Source of the DNA: CAHJXG01 sp965277495
GTDB lineage: Bacteria > Pseudomonadota > Alphaproteobacteria > Acetobacterales > Acetobacteraceae
DNA: 64,000 nucleotides
Assembly: GCA_965277495.1 (NCBI GenBank)
Contig: OZ255824.1
Span: 4,464,001-4,528,000 of the forward strand
Direction of reading: 5' to 3'
Part shown: piece after piece, positions 8,915 through 17,862 of the stretch
Numbering within the stretch: position 1 is the first letter of the stretch
How the letters are laid out: each line of letters opens with the position of its first letter
The notes under the pieces: generated by a model
Seen by the model: the letters and a program-made list of their open reading frames with translations, nothing else
Databases searched by the model: none
What the model was told of the DNA's origin: nothing
Made by a program: the position numbers and the translations under genes

Positions 8915-9687
8915 CCGCCCCAAACCGGTGGACGTTTCTCCAGGAACGCGTCAATCCCCTCATGCGCGTCCCGCTGCTGCATGTTGCGCACCATGACGGC
9001 GGAGGCATAGGCGTAGGCGTCGCCAAGCGGCATCTCCGCCTGGGCATAGAACGCGGGCTTGCCCAAGGCGACGGTGACGGCGCTCTTGGATGCGATGTCC
9101 TGGGCCAACTTGCGCACGGCGTCGTCGAGGGTAGCTTCGGGCACCGCGCGGTTGATCAAGCCGAGCGCCGCAGCACGGGGCGCATCCAGCATCTCGCCGG
9201 TCAGCAGCATCTCCATCGCAGCCTTGCGGCCCACGGCGCGGGACAACGCGACCATTGGGGTCGAGCAGAACAGGCCGATGTTGACGCCGGGCGTCGCGAA
9301 CTTGGCGGTGTCGGCGGCGATGGCGAGGTCGCAGCTCGCCACCAACTGGCATCCGGCCGCGGTGGCAATGCCATGCACCCGGGCGATCACCGGGACCCGC
9401 AGCCCGACGATCTGCTGCATCAGGCGGGAGCATTGGGCGAACAGCGCCGCGTGCGCATCCTGCTGCAGCCCGCGTATTTCGCGAAGATCGTGCCCGGCGC
9501 AGAATGCCGGCCCGGCCCCGGCGATAACCACGGCCTTGATCGCGGGATCGGCTGCAGCCTCCGCCAGCGCCGCCTCGAGCGCCGTCATCAACGGCACGGA
9601 CAAAGCGTTGCGCGCGCCCGGGCGGTTCAGCGTCAGCCATGCGGCCGCATCCTGGTCCTGCCGCAATACAAGCGCTTCGTTGGACAT
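8911..9687 (-). CDS. enoyl-CoA hydratase/isomerase family protein
   Basis: A 258-residue crotonase-fold protein. The oxyanion-hole segments AGPAFCAGHDLREI and CDLAIAADTAKFATPGVNIGL are clear, with the acidic position usual for hydratases less certain. It acts on an acyl-CoA, substrate unknown. The ATG at 9687 is chosen because family alignment begins there (MSNEALVLR); upstream in-frame Met codons fall inside the preceding gene. It lies 19 bp downstream of the dehalogenase-like gene and is probably co-transcribed with it. Confidence 0.9.
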   Translation of the reverse strand: MSNEALVLRQDQDAAAWLTLNRPGARNALSVPLMTALEAALAEAAADPAIKAVVIAGAGPAFCAGHDLREIRGLQQDAHAALFAQCSRLMQQIVGLRVPVIARVHGIATAAGCQLVASCDLAIAADTAKFATPGVNIGLFCSTPMVALSRAVGRKAAMEMLLTGEMLDAPRAAALGLINRAVPEATLDDAVRKLAQDIASKSAVTVALGKPAFYAQAEMPLGDAYAYASAVMVRNMQQRDAHEGIDAFLEKRPPVWGG

Positions 9688-9706
9688 GCCGTCGTCTCCT
9701 CGGGCC

Positions 9707-10612
9707 TTAGGATACACCCTCGTTGGCGCGGAGGAAGGCGCGCACATGGGCGAGGACCTCATCAGGCGTTTCCTCGGCCAAATAGTGGCCGCTGTCGACG
9801 GCGGCGCCGGTCACCTTGGCGTCGCAATACGCGCTCCAGATCGCCACCGGGTCATACCAGCCGCCGATGCGCCCCTTGGCTCCCCACAACACCAGCATCG
9901 GGCATTGCACCCGGCGCCCGTCGGCGCGGCTGATGCGGTCATGCATCAGGTCGATTGAGGCGGCGGCGCGGTAGTCCTCGCACATGCCGCTGATCGCCTC
10001 GGGGTTTCTCGCGGCCGCCATGTAGTCCGCCAACGCCTCCTCCCGGAAAAAGCCCGGCGGTTTCGGCTCGCGCGAGGTATGGGCGCGAAACCAGATGTCC
10101 GGCGCGGCATTGATCAGCTCCTCGGGGAACGGATGCGGCTGGGCGAACCAGAACCAATGGTAATAGCCGAGCGCAAAGGCCATGTCGGCGCGCTCGAAAT
10201 GCTCGATCGTCGGCACGATGTCCATGGTCGTGAGCGACTTCACGCGGTCCGGGTAGTCGATCGCCAGCCGATGCGCCACCCGCGCCCCGCGGTCATGGCT
10301 GATGACATCGAAGCGGCTGTGGCCCAACGAATGCATCAATTCCGCCATGTCACGCGCCATCGACATCTTGGAATATGGCGCATGGTCGGCGCTCGGCGCG
10401 GGCTTGAAGCTGCCGCCATAGCCGCGCAGGTCCGGACAGACCGTGGTGTAGCGTTGGGCCAATGCCGGAGCGACGGCATGCCACATCGCATGGGTCTGCG
10501 GGTTGCCGTGCAGCAGCAGCAATGGCGGGCCGGAGCCACCGCGGCGCAGCCGAAGCTCGCCGTCGCTCACTTGCATGGTCGTGAGTTCGAATCCCTCGAA
10601 GAAGCCTGCCAT
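9707..10612 (-). CDS. haloacetate/fluoroacetate dehalogenase-like alpha/beta hydrolase
   Basis: A 301-residue alpha/beta hydrolase whose key residues match fluoroacetate dehalogenases. Nucleophile Asp107 and the carboxylate-binding arginines 108 and 111 lie in HDRGAR. The halide-binding pair His152-Trp153 is in YYHWFWFAQP and Tyr214 is in CEDYR. Base His276 is in DSGHYLAEE. An aspartate instead of serine nucleophile excludes a plain esterase. Start ATG 10612 is preceded by a GAGG element 6 nt upstream; longer readings to 10726 lack this. It is transcribed just ahead of the enoyl-CoA hydratase. The true substrate may be another haloacid or an epoxide-like compound. Confidence 0.82.
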   Translation of the reverse strand: MAGFFEGFELTTMQVSDGELRLRRGGSGPPLLLLHGNPQTHAMWHAVAPALAQRYTTVCPDLRGYGGSFKPAPSADHAPYSKMSMARDMAELMHSLGHSRFDVISHDRGARVAHRLAIDYPDRVKSLTTMDIVPTIEHFERADMAFALGYYHWFWFAQPHPFPEELINAAPDIWFRAHTSREPKPPGFFREEALADYMAAARNPEAISGMCEDYRAAASIDLMHDRISRADGRRVQCPMLVLWGAKGRIGGWYDPVAIWSAYCDAKVTGAAVDSGHYLAEETPDEVLAHVRAFLRANEGVS

Positions 10613-10792
10613 CGCAACCTCGCCGCCAGCTTGCCAAGACATCGGATGGCGCCGGGCGGATTTCCAGGGCAGCGCAGGCGCAATGCGCCGCTGAGCATTG
10701 GCAGGGTTGCGCCCGGCTGGTATCAAGAGCGTAGCGTAACAAATATAAGGAGTATGGGTGAGACGTTTGCTTGCTGAAATCCGACCCGCCCA

Positions 10793-12082
10793 ATGAGCGG
10801 CTCGCTACGGGACCAGGGCGTTGCGGTCATTGGGGCAGGCGTGGCGGGGCTGGCTGCGGCGTGCCACCTGCGCCAGCGGGGCGTGCCGGTCACGCTTCTT
10901 GAAGCGTCCAGCCGGATCGGTGGACGTGCTTTCACCGAAAAACCGGCAGCGCTTGGTTTCGCAGCGTTCGACCACGGGGCATCCTGGCTGCATGCGGCCC
11001 AACGCAATCCGTTGGTGGCGCTCGCCGACCCGGCCGAGGACACGCTGGCGAACTCCGATGACGCACGGACCGAACTTCTTTTCGCGGAACGCGGTCGCGC
11101 CGACGCAACGGAAACCGCGGCCTATGAAGCCGCTTGGGACCGATTGGATGCGGCGGTGGCGCCGGCCTTGGCCGCAGGCCAGCCGGACCGCAGCCTCGCC
11201 GAGGCGATGGCGTCGATGCTGGACGATTCCTGGGCCGCCACGGTCGCGGGATGGGAGGGAGCCATCATCGCCGCCGCCGATGCGGACGTGTTGAGTGTAC
11301 GCGACTGGCGCCAGAACCGCCTTGATGGCCCCAACCTGACCGTAAGCGGAGGCTTGGGTGCGTTCGTCGCACGGCGCCTCGCGACCGATGCTGAGCTGGC
11401 GACCACGGTGAGCGCGATTGCCTGGGACGGCGCGCCCGGCGTCCGCATCGAGACGCCGCGCGGCACAATCCGCGCCGCGGCGTGCATCGTCACCGTGTCC
11501 ACGGGCGTGCTGGCGTCGGGTTCGATCCGCTTCGCCCCGGCGCTGCCGCATGACGTGCAGGCCGCCATCGCCGGATTGCCCATGGGACTGCTGTCGAAGG
11601 TCGCGCTGCGGGCAGCCGGGCCGGACCGGCTTGGACTTGCGCCGAACACAAGCCTGGTCCGGCAAATGCGTGTTGACGGCCCGGCCAGCGCCTTCATCGC
11701 CTGGCCCCGCGGCATGGACCACGTCATTGGCTTCTTCGGCGGGCGGGCCGCATGGGCATTGGCAGCCGACCCTGCTGCGGCCGAGGCGTTTGCCCGGACG
11801 GAGTTGCGCGCCATGCTGGGCAGCGCGGCCGAACGGTTTGCCGACGGCGCCGTGGTGACACGTTGGGGCACGGACCCATTCACGCTTGGGTCCTATGCCT
11901 ACGCGCCGCCGGGCCAGGCCGGGATGCGGCGGCAACTGGAGGCCGCGTTCCCGGCGGAGCGGCTGCTGTTCGCCGGCGAGGCCTGCCGCACCGACGGGCT
12001 GGCCGGCACCGTGGGCGGCGCGTTCCTGAGCGGCGAAGCTGCCGCTACCCGGTTGCTGGAGAGCAAGTGCAGCGATGGATGA
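10793..12082 (+). CDS. FAD-dependent amine oxidase family protein
   Basis: A 429-residue flavoprotein with an N-terminal dinucleotide-binding motif VIGAGVAGLAAACHL, followed by LLEASSRIGGRAFTE, the RxGGR signature of amine oxidases. The C-terminal FAD motif LLFAGEACRTDGLAGTVGGA is also typical of the monoamine/polyamine oxidase group. No signal peptide is seen. Its closeness to a polyamine-type importer 2 kb away is suggestive, but the two are separated by genes on the other strand. The stop overlaps the next gene by 8 bases. Confidence 0.87.
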   Translation: MSGSLRDQGVAVIGAGVAGLAAACHLRQRGVPVTLLEASSRIGGRAFTEKPAALGFAAFDHGASWLHAAQRNPLVALADPAEDTLANSDDARTELLFAERGRADATETAAYEAAWDRLDAAVAPALAAGQPDRSLAEAMASMLDDSWAATVAGWEGAIIAAADADVLSVRDWRQNRLDGPNLTVSGGLGAFVARRLATDAELATTVSAIAWDGAPGVRIETPRGTIRAAACIVTVSTGVLASGSIRFAPALPHDVQAAIAGLPMGLLSKVALRAAGPDRLGLAPNTSLVRQMRVDGPASAFIAWPRGMDHVIGFFGGRAAWALAADPAAAEAFARTELRAMLGSAAERFADGAVVTRWGTDPFTLGSYAYAPPGQAGMRRQLEAAFPAERLLFAGEACRTDGLAGTVGGAFLSGEAAATRLLESKCSDG

Positions 12083-12638
12083 GATTCGCCTCTCGGACTA
12101 TGACCCGCGCTGGCCTGCACTGTATGCGGTCGAGGCGGCACGCCTGCGGGCTGCTTTTCCAACCGATCTTGTCGGGGCAATCGAGCATTTTGGCAGTACG
12201 GCTATTCCCGGAATGATGGCCAAGCCGGTCATCGACATCCTCGTCGCCGTCCGCTCGGTTGCAGAAGCCCGTGCAACTGCCGTCTCGCCTTTGGAAGCGC
12301 TTGGGTACGCATTCTGGTCGGATAACCCCAAGCGGGACCGGTTGTTCTTTGTCAAAGGCCTGCCGCCGGCGGCACCACAACGCACCCACCACGTCCATAT
12401 GGCGGAACCCGGCAGCGAGATGTGGGAACGGCTGCCATTCCGAGACTACTTGCGCGCCTACCCGGATGAGGCGAGGCGATACCAAGAACTCAAGCTTGAC
12501 CTCGCGGGCCGGCATTGCAATGATCGCGAAGCCTACACCGCTGCGAAAGCCGCTTACGTCGGCGGCGTCTTGGCTAAGGCACGAGAAGCCGGCCTATGCG
12601 CTAGCGCGTCAATGCAGTTCCTGCAGCCGGGCCAGTAG
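12075..12638 (+). CDS. GrpB family (UPF0157) protein
   Basis: A 187-residue protein of the GrpB/UPF0157 family, which has a nucleotidyltransferase-like fold and no firmly assigned reaction. Family marks are LSDYDPRWPALY near the start, IEHFGSTAIPGMMAKPVIDILV (the GS...D-x-D type core, in pieces here) and the C-terminal YxxxK-rich helices. ATG 12075 overlaps the amine oxidase by 8 bases, implying co-translation. The 3' end overlaps the convergent LysR gene by about 30 bases. Confidence 0.88.
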   Translation: MDEIRLSDYDPRWPALYAVEAARLRAAFPTDLVGAIEHFGSTAIPGMMAKPVIDILVAVRSVAEARATAVSPLEALGYAFWSDNPKRDRLFFVKGLPPAAPQRTHHVHMAEPGSEMWERLPFRDYLRAYPDEARRYQELKLDLAGRHCNDREAYTAAKAAYVGGVLAKAREAGLCASASMQFLQPGQ

Positions 12639-13493
12639 GAAGTCCCGAAACACCGCGACCCGCTTGGAATTGCGCAGCTCCTCCGGATACACGAAGTAAA
12701 CGTCCACCTTTGGCGCTTTCAGGTCCGGCAGCAGCCGGGTCAGGCCGTCGATATCGTCCGCCATCCAGTCGGGCAGCACGCCGATGCCCATGCCCGACCG
12801 GATCGCCAGCGCCATGGCATGCAGGCTGTTCACCTCCAGCAACGCCCGTCGCGGCTGCCCGGCGCGCCGTCCGGCCTCCGCCAGCCAGTCGATATCCGCG
12901 ACCGGCGGGCGGTAATCGCCGAACAGGATGATCTTGTGGTCGTCCAGCTCCTCCGGCCGCGTCGGCGTGCCGTGCTTCGCCAGGTAATCCGGATGCGCCA
13001 CGACCACCCAATGGATCTGCAGCAAATGGCGCTGCACCAGGTCCGGCTGCTTCGGCGCGTGCATGCGTATGGCGACGTCGGCCTCACGCATCGCGAGATC
13101 GAGGTCGGCATCGTCCAGCAACAAGGTCATGGTGACGTCGGGATACATGTCTAGGAAGCCCTGGAGCCGCGGGGCGAGCCAACTGGAGCCGAAGCCGACC
13201 GTGGTCGTCACCTTGATCCGCCCCGCCGGCTTTTCCTTGCTCTCGGTAAGCAGGGCCTCGGTCATCGCCAGCTTGGCGAACACCTCCCGCACCGTGCGGT
13301 TCAGGCTTTCGCCCTGTTCGGTGAGGATCAGGCCGCGGGCGTGCCGGTGGAACAGCGGCACCTGCAGCGCCTCCTCAAGCGCCGAGATCTGGCGGGACAC
13401 CGCGGACTGGCTGAGGTTCAGCGTCTCCCCAGCATGGGTGAAGCTGCCAGCCTCGGCAACGGCGTGGAACACCCGCAGCTTATCCCAATCCAT
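12609..13493 (-). CDS. LysR family transcriptional regulator
   Basis: A 294-residue LysR-type regulator with an N-terminal winged helix-turn-helix (residues about 3-60, including GETLNLSQSAVSRQISALE) and a periplasmic-binding-like effector domain. Start ATG 13493 gives the classical MDWDKLRVFHAVAEAGSF. It is downstream of trxB on the same strand, separated by the 29-bp tandem repeats. This LysR-trxB order is common in Rhodospirillales (from memory). The effector is unknown. Confidence 0.92.
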   Translation of the reverse strand: MDWDKLRVFHAVAEAGSFTHAGETLNLSQSAVSRQISALEEALQVPLFHRHARGLILTEQGESLNRTVREVFAKLAMTEALLTESKEKPAGRIKVTTTVGFGSSWLAPRLQGFLDMYPDVTMTLLLDDADLDLAMREADVAIRMHAPKQPDLVQRHLLQIHWVVVAHPDYLAKHGTPTRPEELDDHKIILFGDYRPPVADIDWLAEAGRRAGQPRRALLEVNSLHAMALAIRSGMGIGVLPDWMADDIDGLTRLLPDLKAPKVDVYFVYPEELRNSKRVAVFRDFLLARLQELH

Positions 13494-13579
13494 GCCTACC
13501 CTGTTCCCCCGTTGATCCGGCCCCAAACGACTCGGCCCGGGGATACCTCACAACCTAAACAGCAAATCAGGCAATAGGC

Positions 13580-13689
13580 TATTCCGCCGCTACAGCAGCC
13601 GGAAAACCTACTCCGCCGCATCAGCGGTCGGAAAACCTACTCCGCCGCTACAGCGGTCGGAAAACCTACTCCGCCGCTACAGCCGCCGG
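13580..13689. repeat. 29-bp tandem repeat, 3.8 copies, overlapping the trxB stop
   Basis: Units are at 13580-13608, 13609-13637, 13638-13666 and a partial one at 13667-13689. Copies two and three differ at two adjacent positions; the first is a little more diverged. On the trxB strand each unit contains CCGCTGTAGCGG, a 4-bp GC stem with a TGTA loop, so the transcript would carry a string of short hairpins. The partial unit encodes the last residues of TrxB (AAVAAE), and its neighbours would encode the same peptide again, as expected for slippage at the gene end. There are no spacers, so this is not CRISPR. Confidence 0.93.
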
Positions 13690-14634
13690 TTGGACTTGGA
13701 AGGTGAGATACTTTTCCGCTTCGAGCGCCGCGATGCAGCCGGTGCCGGCGGCGGTGACCGCCTGGCGCCAAAGCTTGTCCTGCACGTCGCCGGCCGCGAA
13801 CACGCCGGGAACCGAGGTCTGGGTCAGGCCGGGCTTGGTGACGACATAGCCCTCGTCGTCCAGCTCGACCTGGCCGCGGAAGATGACTGTGTTGGGCATA
13901 TGGCCGATGGCGATGAACACGCCGTCGACCGGCAGGTGGCTCGTGGCGCCGCTGCGGATGTTGCGCAGGGTGACGCCGGTGACGACCTCGGGCTGGCCGC
14001 CGGCGGTGATCTCCTCGACGGCGCTGTCCCACAAAACGTTGATCTTGGGATGCGCGAACAGCCGGCGTTGCAAGATCTTTTCGGCGCGCAGGCTGTCGCG
14101 GCGGTGCACCAGCGTCACCTTGTCGGCGTGGTGGGTCAGGTACAGCGCCTCTTCGACCGCGGTGTTGCCGCCGCCGATCACCGCCACCTGCTTGCCGCGG
14201 TAAAAGAACCCGTCGCAGGTCGCGCAGGCCGAAACGCCGGCGCCCTGCAGCCGCTTCTCGGACGGCAGGCCGAGCCAACGCGCCTGCGCCCCGGTCGCGA
14301 TCACGACGGTGTCGGCGACATACACGTCGCCCGAGTCGCCAGTGCAGCGGAACGGCTGGCGGGAGAAGTCGACCGCCATCAACAGATCGTTGATCACCCG
14401 CGTGCCGACGTGCTCGGCCTGTTTCGCCATCTGCTCCATCAGCCATGGGCCTTGGATGGCGGTCTCGAACCCCGGGTAGTTTTCGACGTCGGTCGTGATC
14501 ATCAACTGGCCGCCGGGCTGCATGCCCGACACCAGCACCGGGTCGAGCCCGCCCCGCGCCGCGTAGATGGCAGCGGTATAGCCGGCCGGTCCGGCGCCGA
14601 TGATCAAGACCTGCGTGCGAATCGTCTGCGGCAT
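13666..14634 (-). CDS. trxB: thioredoxin reductase
   Basis: A 322-residue NADPH-dependent thioredoxin reductase that recycles cytoplasmic thioredoxin. It shows the FAD motif GAGPAG at 13-18, the redox-active CATC at 137-140, the NADPH motif GGGNTAVEEAL and the C-terminal FAD motif FAAGDV. Length is normal. The last codons lie in the 29-bp tandem repeat and give a short variable tail AAVAAE. It is divergent from the Lrp-type regulator across about 110 bp. Confidence 0.97.
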   Translation of the reverse strand: MPQTIRTQVLIIGAGPAGYTAAIYAARGGLDPVLVSGMQPGGQLMITTDVENYPGFETAIQGPWLMEQMAKQAEHVGTRVINDLLMAVDFSRQPFRCTGDSGDVYVADTVVIATGAQARWLGLPSEKRLQGAGVSACATCDGFFYRGKQVAVIGGGNTAVEEALYLTHHADKVTLVHRRDSLRAEKILQRRLFAHPKINVLWDSAVEEITAGGQPEVVTGVTLRNIRSGATSHLPVDGVFIAIGHMPNTVIFRGQVELDDEGYVVTKPGLTQTSVPGVFAAGDVQDKLWRQAVTAAGTGCIAALEAEKYLTFQVQPAAVAAE

Positions 14635-14744
14635 AGCGGCTTGGTTCCCTTGATGCCCTAACGATATCGGCGGCGGGACGCGCCGTGCAAGCGACGCTGA
14701 CCCAAAGGGTGTTCACGCTGGGACATCCGTAATATTGTTGCGCG

Positions 14745-15245
14745 GTGGATGGGATGATCGGTTCGATGAAGCTTGGAGACAGCGAAGTTGCGGAGTTGGA
14801 CGAGATCGACCGGCGCATCCTATCCGAACTGCAGGTCGATGGCCGCATGACCAACGTCGAGCTGGCCCGCCGCGCCGACATCACCGCGCCGCCCTGCCTG
14901 CGCCGGGTCCGCCGGCTCGAGGAGGCCGGCATCATCCGCGGCTATCATGCCGACACCGATCCGGCGCGGCTGGGATGGGAGATTGAGTTCTTCGCGCTGA
15001 TCGGCCTGGATAGCCAGAAAGACGCGGTGCTGTCGGCGTTCGAGGCCGAGGTGGCGGAGTGGCCCGAGGTGCGGGAGTGCCACATGATACGCGGCGGTGG
15101 CGACTTCCTGCTGCGCCTGGTCGCGCGGGATACGGCGCATGAGAATGCCTTGACCCGGCGCTTGACCGGCGCGCCCTCGGTCAGCCGCGTGCAGACGCTG
15201 CAGACGATCCGCACCAGCCGCAACCTGGCCGGCGTGCCGTTGTAG
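14745..15245 (+). CDS. Lrp/AsnC family transcriptional regulator
   Basis: A protein of up to 166 residues with an N-terminal AsnC helix-turn-helix (LDEIDRRILSELQVDGR, then NVELARRADITAPPCLRRV) and a C-terminal RAM ligand-binding domain (residues about 80-155, including a Gly-rich IRGGGDFLLR). The reading frame can begin at GTG 14745, ATG 14754 or ATG 14766. The first is given, but 14754 or 14766 may be the real start. It is divergent from trxB, a position in which such regulators often control the neighbour. Confidence 0.9.
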   Translation: MDGMIGSMKLGDSEVAELDEIDRRILSELQVDGRMTNVELARRADITAPPCLRRVRRLEEAGIIRGYHADTDPARLGWEIEFFALIGLDSQKDAVLSAFEAEVAEWPEVRECHMIRGGGDFLLRLVARDTAHENALTRRLTGAPSVSRVQTLQTIRTSRNLAGVPL

Positions 15246-15295
15246 CGGCGCGGCTGCCTCGGCCTGCGGCGGTCCGGCATTCTTGCACCAAGGCA

Positions 15296-16798
15296 ATGGA
15301 TCGTTTGACGCATCTGCGCAAGGCGGCGCATCCCGCGGCCATGCCGGTCCTCGCCCTGTTGGCCCTGACCATGGTGCGGCTCGTTGTGGCCGCGCTTACG
15401 CCTCTTTCGGGCGACGAGGCGTATTACTGGGTGTGGTCGCACGCATTGGCGCCGGGCTATCTCGACCATCCGCCGATGGTGGCCTTGTGGATTTGGGCTG
15501 GGACATGGCTGGCCGGCCAAGGCGCGCTGGGCGTGCGGCTGCTGGGGCCGCTATCGGCTGCGGCGGGGTCCGTGCTGCTGGCGCTTGCGGCGGAGGACCT
15601 GTTTCCGGGGCGTCGCCTGGGCGTGCCGGCGGCGGCGTTGCTGAACGGCACGCTGCTGGTCGGGGTGGGCGCAGTGACGATGACGCCGGACACGCCATTG
15701 CTGCTGTTCTGGACCGCAACCCTTTGGGCGCTGGCGCGGCTGCTGCGGTCCGGCGACGGCCGTTGGTGGCTGGCCGCCGGCCTTGCCGCCGGTTGCGCAA
15801 TGGCCAGCAAATACACCGGCGGCTTCCTCGGCGTCGGCATCGTGCTTTGGCTGGCGTGGGTGCCGGGCCTGCGCCACTGGTTCCGCAGCCTGTGGCTTTG
15901 GCTGGGCGGCGTGGTGGCGGCTGCCGTGTTCGCGCCGGTGGTCGCTTGGAATGCGGGCCACGCCTGGGCCAGTTTCATCCGCCAGGGTGGCCGCAACGGC
16001 GACTGGGACCCTGGCGCAGCCTTGCAGCATTTGACGGAACTGGTCGGCGGGCAGGCCGGGCTTGCCACCCCGATCGTGTTTGCGCTGTTCGCGGCCGGCA
16101 TTTGGCTTGCGGCGCGGCGCTCCGCCATGCGGGACCCGGCGTGGTCGCTGTTGGCGGCGATGACCGTGCCGGGCCTCGCGGTATTCGTGCAGCATGCGGT
16201 TGGCGACCGGGTGCAGGCGAACTGGCCGGCCATCGTCTATCCCGCCGCCGCGATCTGCGCTGCCGGGCTGGAATGGCGCGTATGGCGGCCCGCGGTCGCG
16301 TTTGGCCTGGCCATCACCGCCGTGGCCTATGTGCAGGGCGTGGCCGCGCCGTTCCCGCTGCCGCGCCGGCTCGACCCGATATTGATCCGCATCGGCGGCT
16401 GGGATGGTTTTTCGCGCGACCTGGAGGCGATGCGGCGCGAGCAAGGCGTGGGTTGGGTCGCGTCCGAGGCCTATGAAGTCGCCAGCCTGCTGGCATGGCG
16501 TGCGCCGCGCGGGGTGACGGTGTTGGGTGCGGAGGCGCGCTGGGCGCTGTTCCGCCTGCCGCACGCCGACAGCGCCGGCCCTGGGCTGCTGGTGGTGAGC
16601 CAGCGCCGTTCCGCGCCGCCGGACCCGGCCTATTGGTCGGCAGCGGAGCAGGTCGGCCAGTTGGTCCGCACCCGCGGCGGCCGGACGGACGGGGTGGAGG
16701 CCGAGCGGTTCCGCGTCTACCGTGTCGTGCGCTGGCCCGGCGCCGACGCGTCCGTATTGCCGCATGCAGGAGACGACGATGCAGCTCCCCACCTATGA
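15296..16798 (+). CDS. membrane glycosyltransferase, ArnT/PMT-like (GT39/GT83)
   Basis: A 500-residue polytopic membrane protein with about ten hydrophobic segments over residues 15-360. The first periplasmic loop holds the family motif GDEAYYW, followed by GYLDHPPMVAL, characteristic of undecaprenyl-phosphate-sugar-dependent transferases such as ArnT. These place a sugar on lipid A, glycans or proteins outside the cytoplasm. The acceptor cannot be told. The 3' end overlaps the dehydratase start by 20 bases, so the pair is likely co-transcribed. Confidence 0.87.
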   Translation: MDRLTHLRKAAHPAAMPVLALLALTMVRLVVAALTPLSGDEAYYWVWSHALAPGYLDHPPMVALWIWAGTWLAGQGALGVRLLGPLSAAAGSVLLALAAEDLFPGRRLGVPAAALLNGTLLVGVGAVTMTPDTPLLLFWTATLWALARLLRSGDGRWWLAAGLAAGCAMASKYTGGFLGVGIVLWLAWVPGLRHWFRSLWLWLGGVVAAAVFAPVVAWNAGHAWASFIRQGGRNGDWDPGAALQHLTELVGGQAGLATPIVFALFAAGIWLAARRSAMRDPAWSLLAAMTVPGLAVFVQHAVGDRVQANWPAIVYPAAAICAAGLEWRVWRPAVAFGLAITAVAYVQGVAAPFPLPRRLDPILIRIGGWDGFSRDLEAMRREQGVGWVASEAYEVASLLAWRAPRGVTVLGAEARWALFRLPHADSAGPGLLVVSQRRSAPPDPAYWSAAEQVGQLVRTRGGRTDGVEAERFRVYRVVRWPGADASVLPHAGDDDAAPHL

Positions 16799-17744
16799 CG
16801 ACGTAGCGGCGGCCGCCTCGCGCATCGCCGGGCGGGTCGTGCGGACGCCGACGCTGCGCAACCCGTTGCTGGATGAGTTGACCGGCGGCACGGTGCTGCT
16901 GAAGGCCGAGAGCCTGCAGCGGACCGGCAGCTTCAAGCTGCGTGGCGCGATGAACGCCGCGCTGCAGCTATCCGCGGACGAGCGGCGGGCGGGGGTGGTG
17001 ACGCATTCATCGGGCAACCATGGCCAGGCGCTCGCCTGCGCCGCGCAGGCGGTTGGGGCGGCGGCCACGATCTTCATGCCGCAGGACGCGCCTCGGGTGA
17101 AGGTCGACAGCACCCGGCGCTGGGGCGCCGAGATCGTGCATTACAATCGGCTCACGGACGACCGGGACGCCTTGGCGGGCGGTTATGCCGCCCGTTCCGG
17201 CGCGACGCTTATTCCGCCGTTCGACCACGCCCACGTCATTGCCGGGCAGGGGACCTTGGCGCTGGAGCTGTTCGCGGATGCTGTGTTGCCGCTCGACGTG
17301 ATGCTGGTGTGCACGGGCGGCGGCGGCCTGATCGCCGGTTGCGCGTTGGCGGCTGAAGGTGTGCTGCCTGGCGCCGAGATCATCGCCGTCGAGCCGGAGG
17401 GATCGGACGACACGCTGCGCTCGCTCCACAGCGGCCGGCGGGAGGTGAACCTGCCCGGCGGTTCGCAGCTTTGCGACGCTTTATTGTCCAAAACCCCGGG
17501 GGAGCTGACGTTTGCGGTGAACCAGCCGCGTTTGGCGGGTGGCGTGGCAGTCACGGATGCCGAGGTGCTGGCCGCAATCGCCTTCGCCTTCACCCACCTG
17601 AAGTTGGTCGTCGAGCCTGGCGGGGCGGTTTGCCTGGCCGCCTTGCTGTCCCGCCGTTTCGACGCGCGTGGGCGCGTGGTGGGCATCGTGCTGAGCGGCG
17701 GCAACGTGGATCCCGGGGTGTTCGCGCGCGCGCTGGCGGCCTGA
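16779..17744 (+). CDS. PLP-dependent threonine/serine dehydratase
   Basis: A 321-residue fold-type-II PLP enzyme. PLP-Lys53 is in TGSFKLRGA, the phosphate loop is CTGGGGLIAG and the C-terminal Ser/Gly motif is VLSGGNVD. There is no C-terminal ACT domain, so it resembles catabolic or biodegradative threonine dehydratase, serine racemase or hydroxyaspartate dehydratase rather than IlvA with regulatory domains. ATG 16779 has AGGAG about 7 nt upstream. The first residues overlap the glycosyltransferase end. Confidence 0.9.
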   Translation: MQLPTYDDVAAAASRIAGRVVRTPTLRNPLLDELTGGTVLLKAESLQRTGSFKLRGAMNAALQLSADERRAGVVTHSSGNHGQALACAAQAVGAAATIFMPQDAPRVKVDSTRRWGAEIVHYNRLTDDRDALAGGYAARSGATLIPPFDHAHVIAGQGTLALELFADAVLPLDVMLVCTGGGGLIAGCALAAEGVLPGAEIIAVEPEGSDDTLRSLHSGRREVNLPGGSQLCDALLSKTPGELTFAVNQPRLAGGVAVTDAEVLAAIAFAFTHLKLVVEPGGAVCLAALLSRRFDARGRVVGIVLSGGNVDPGVFARALAA

Positions 17745-17862
17745 GCTGTCGCATCGGCCGCCAGGCCGAAGTTTCCCGCGCATGGTCCGTGCCGCCGCAG
17801 CCATCTTAGCCCGCCATTAAGTCTTTGCTGCCATTCTAGCCTGGTATGGACGGGGTTTGGTT

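Noticed and set aside
13580..13689. CRISPR-like repeats
   Set aside because: Units abut with no spacers and encode the trxB tail, so this is a tandem repeat.
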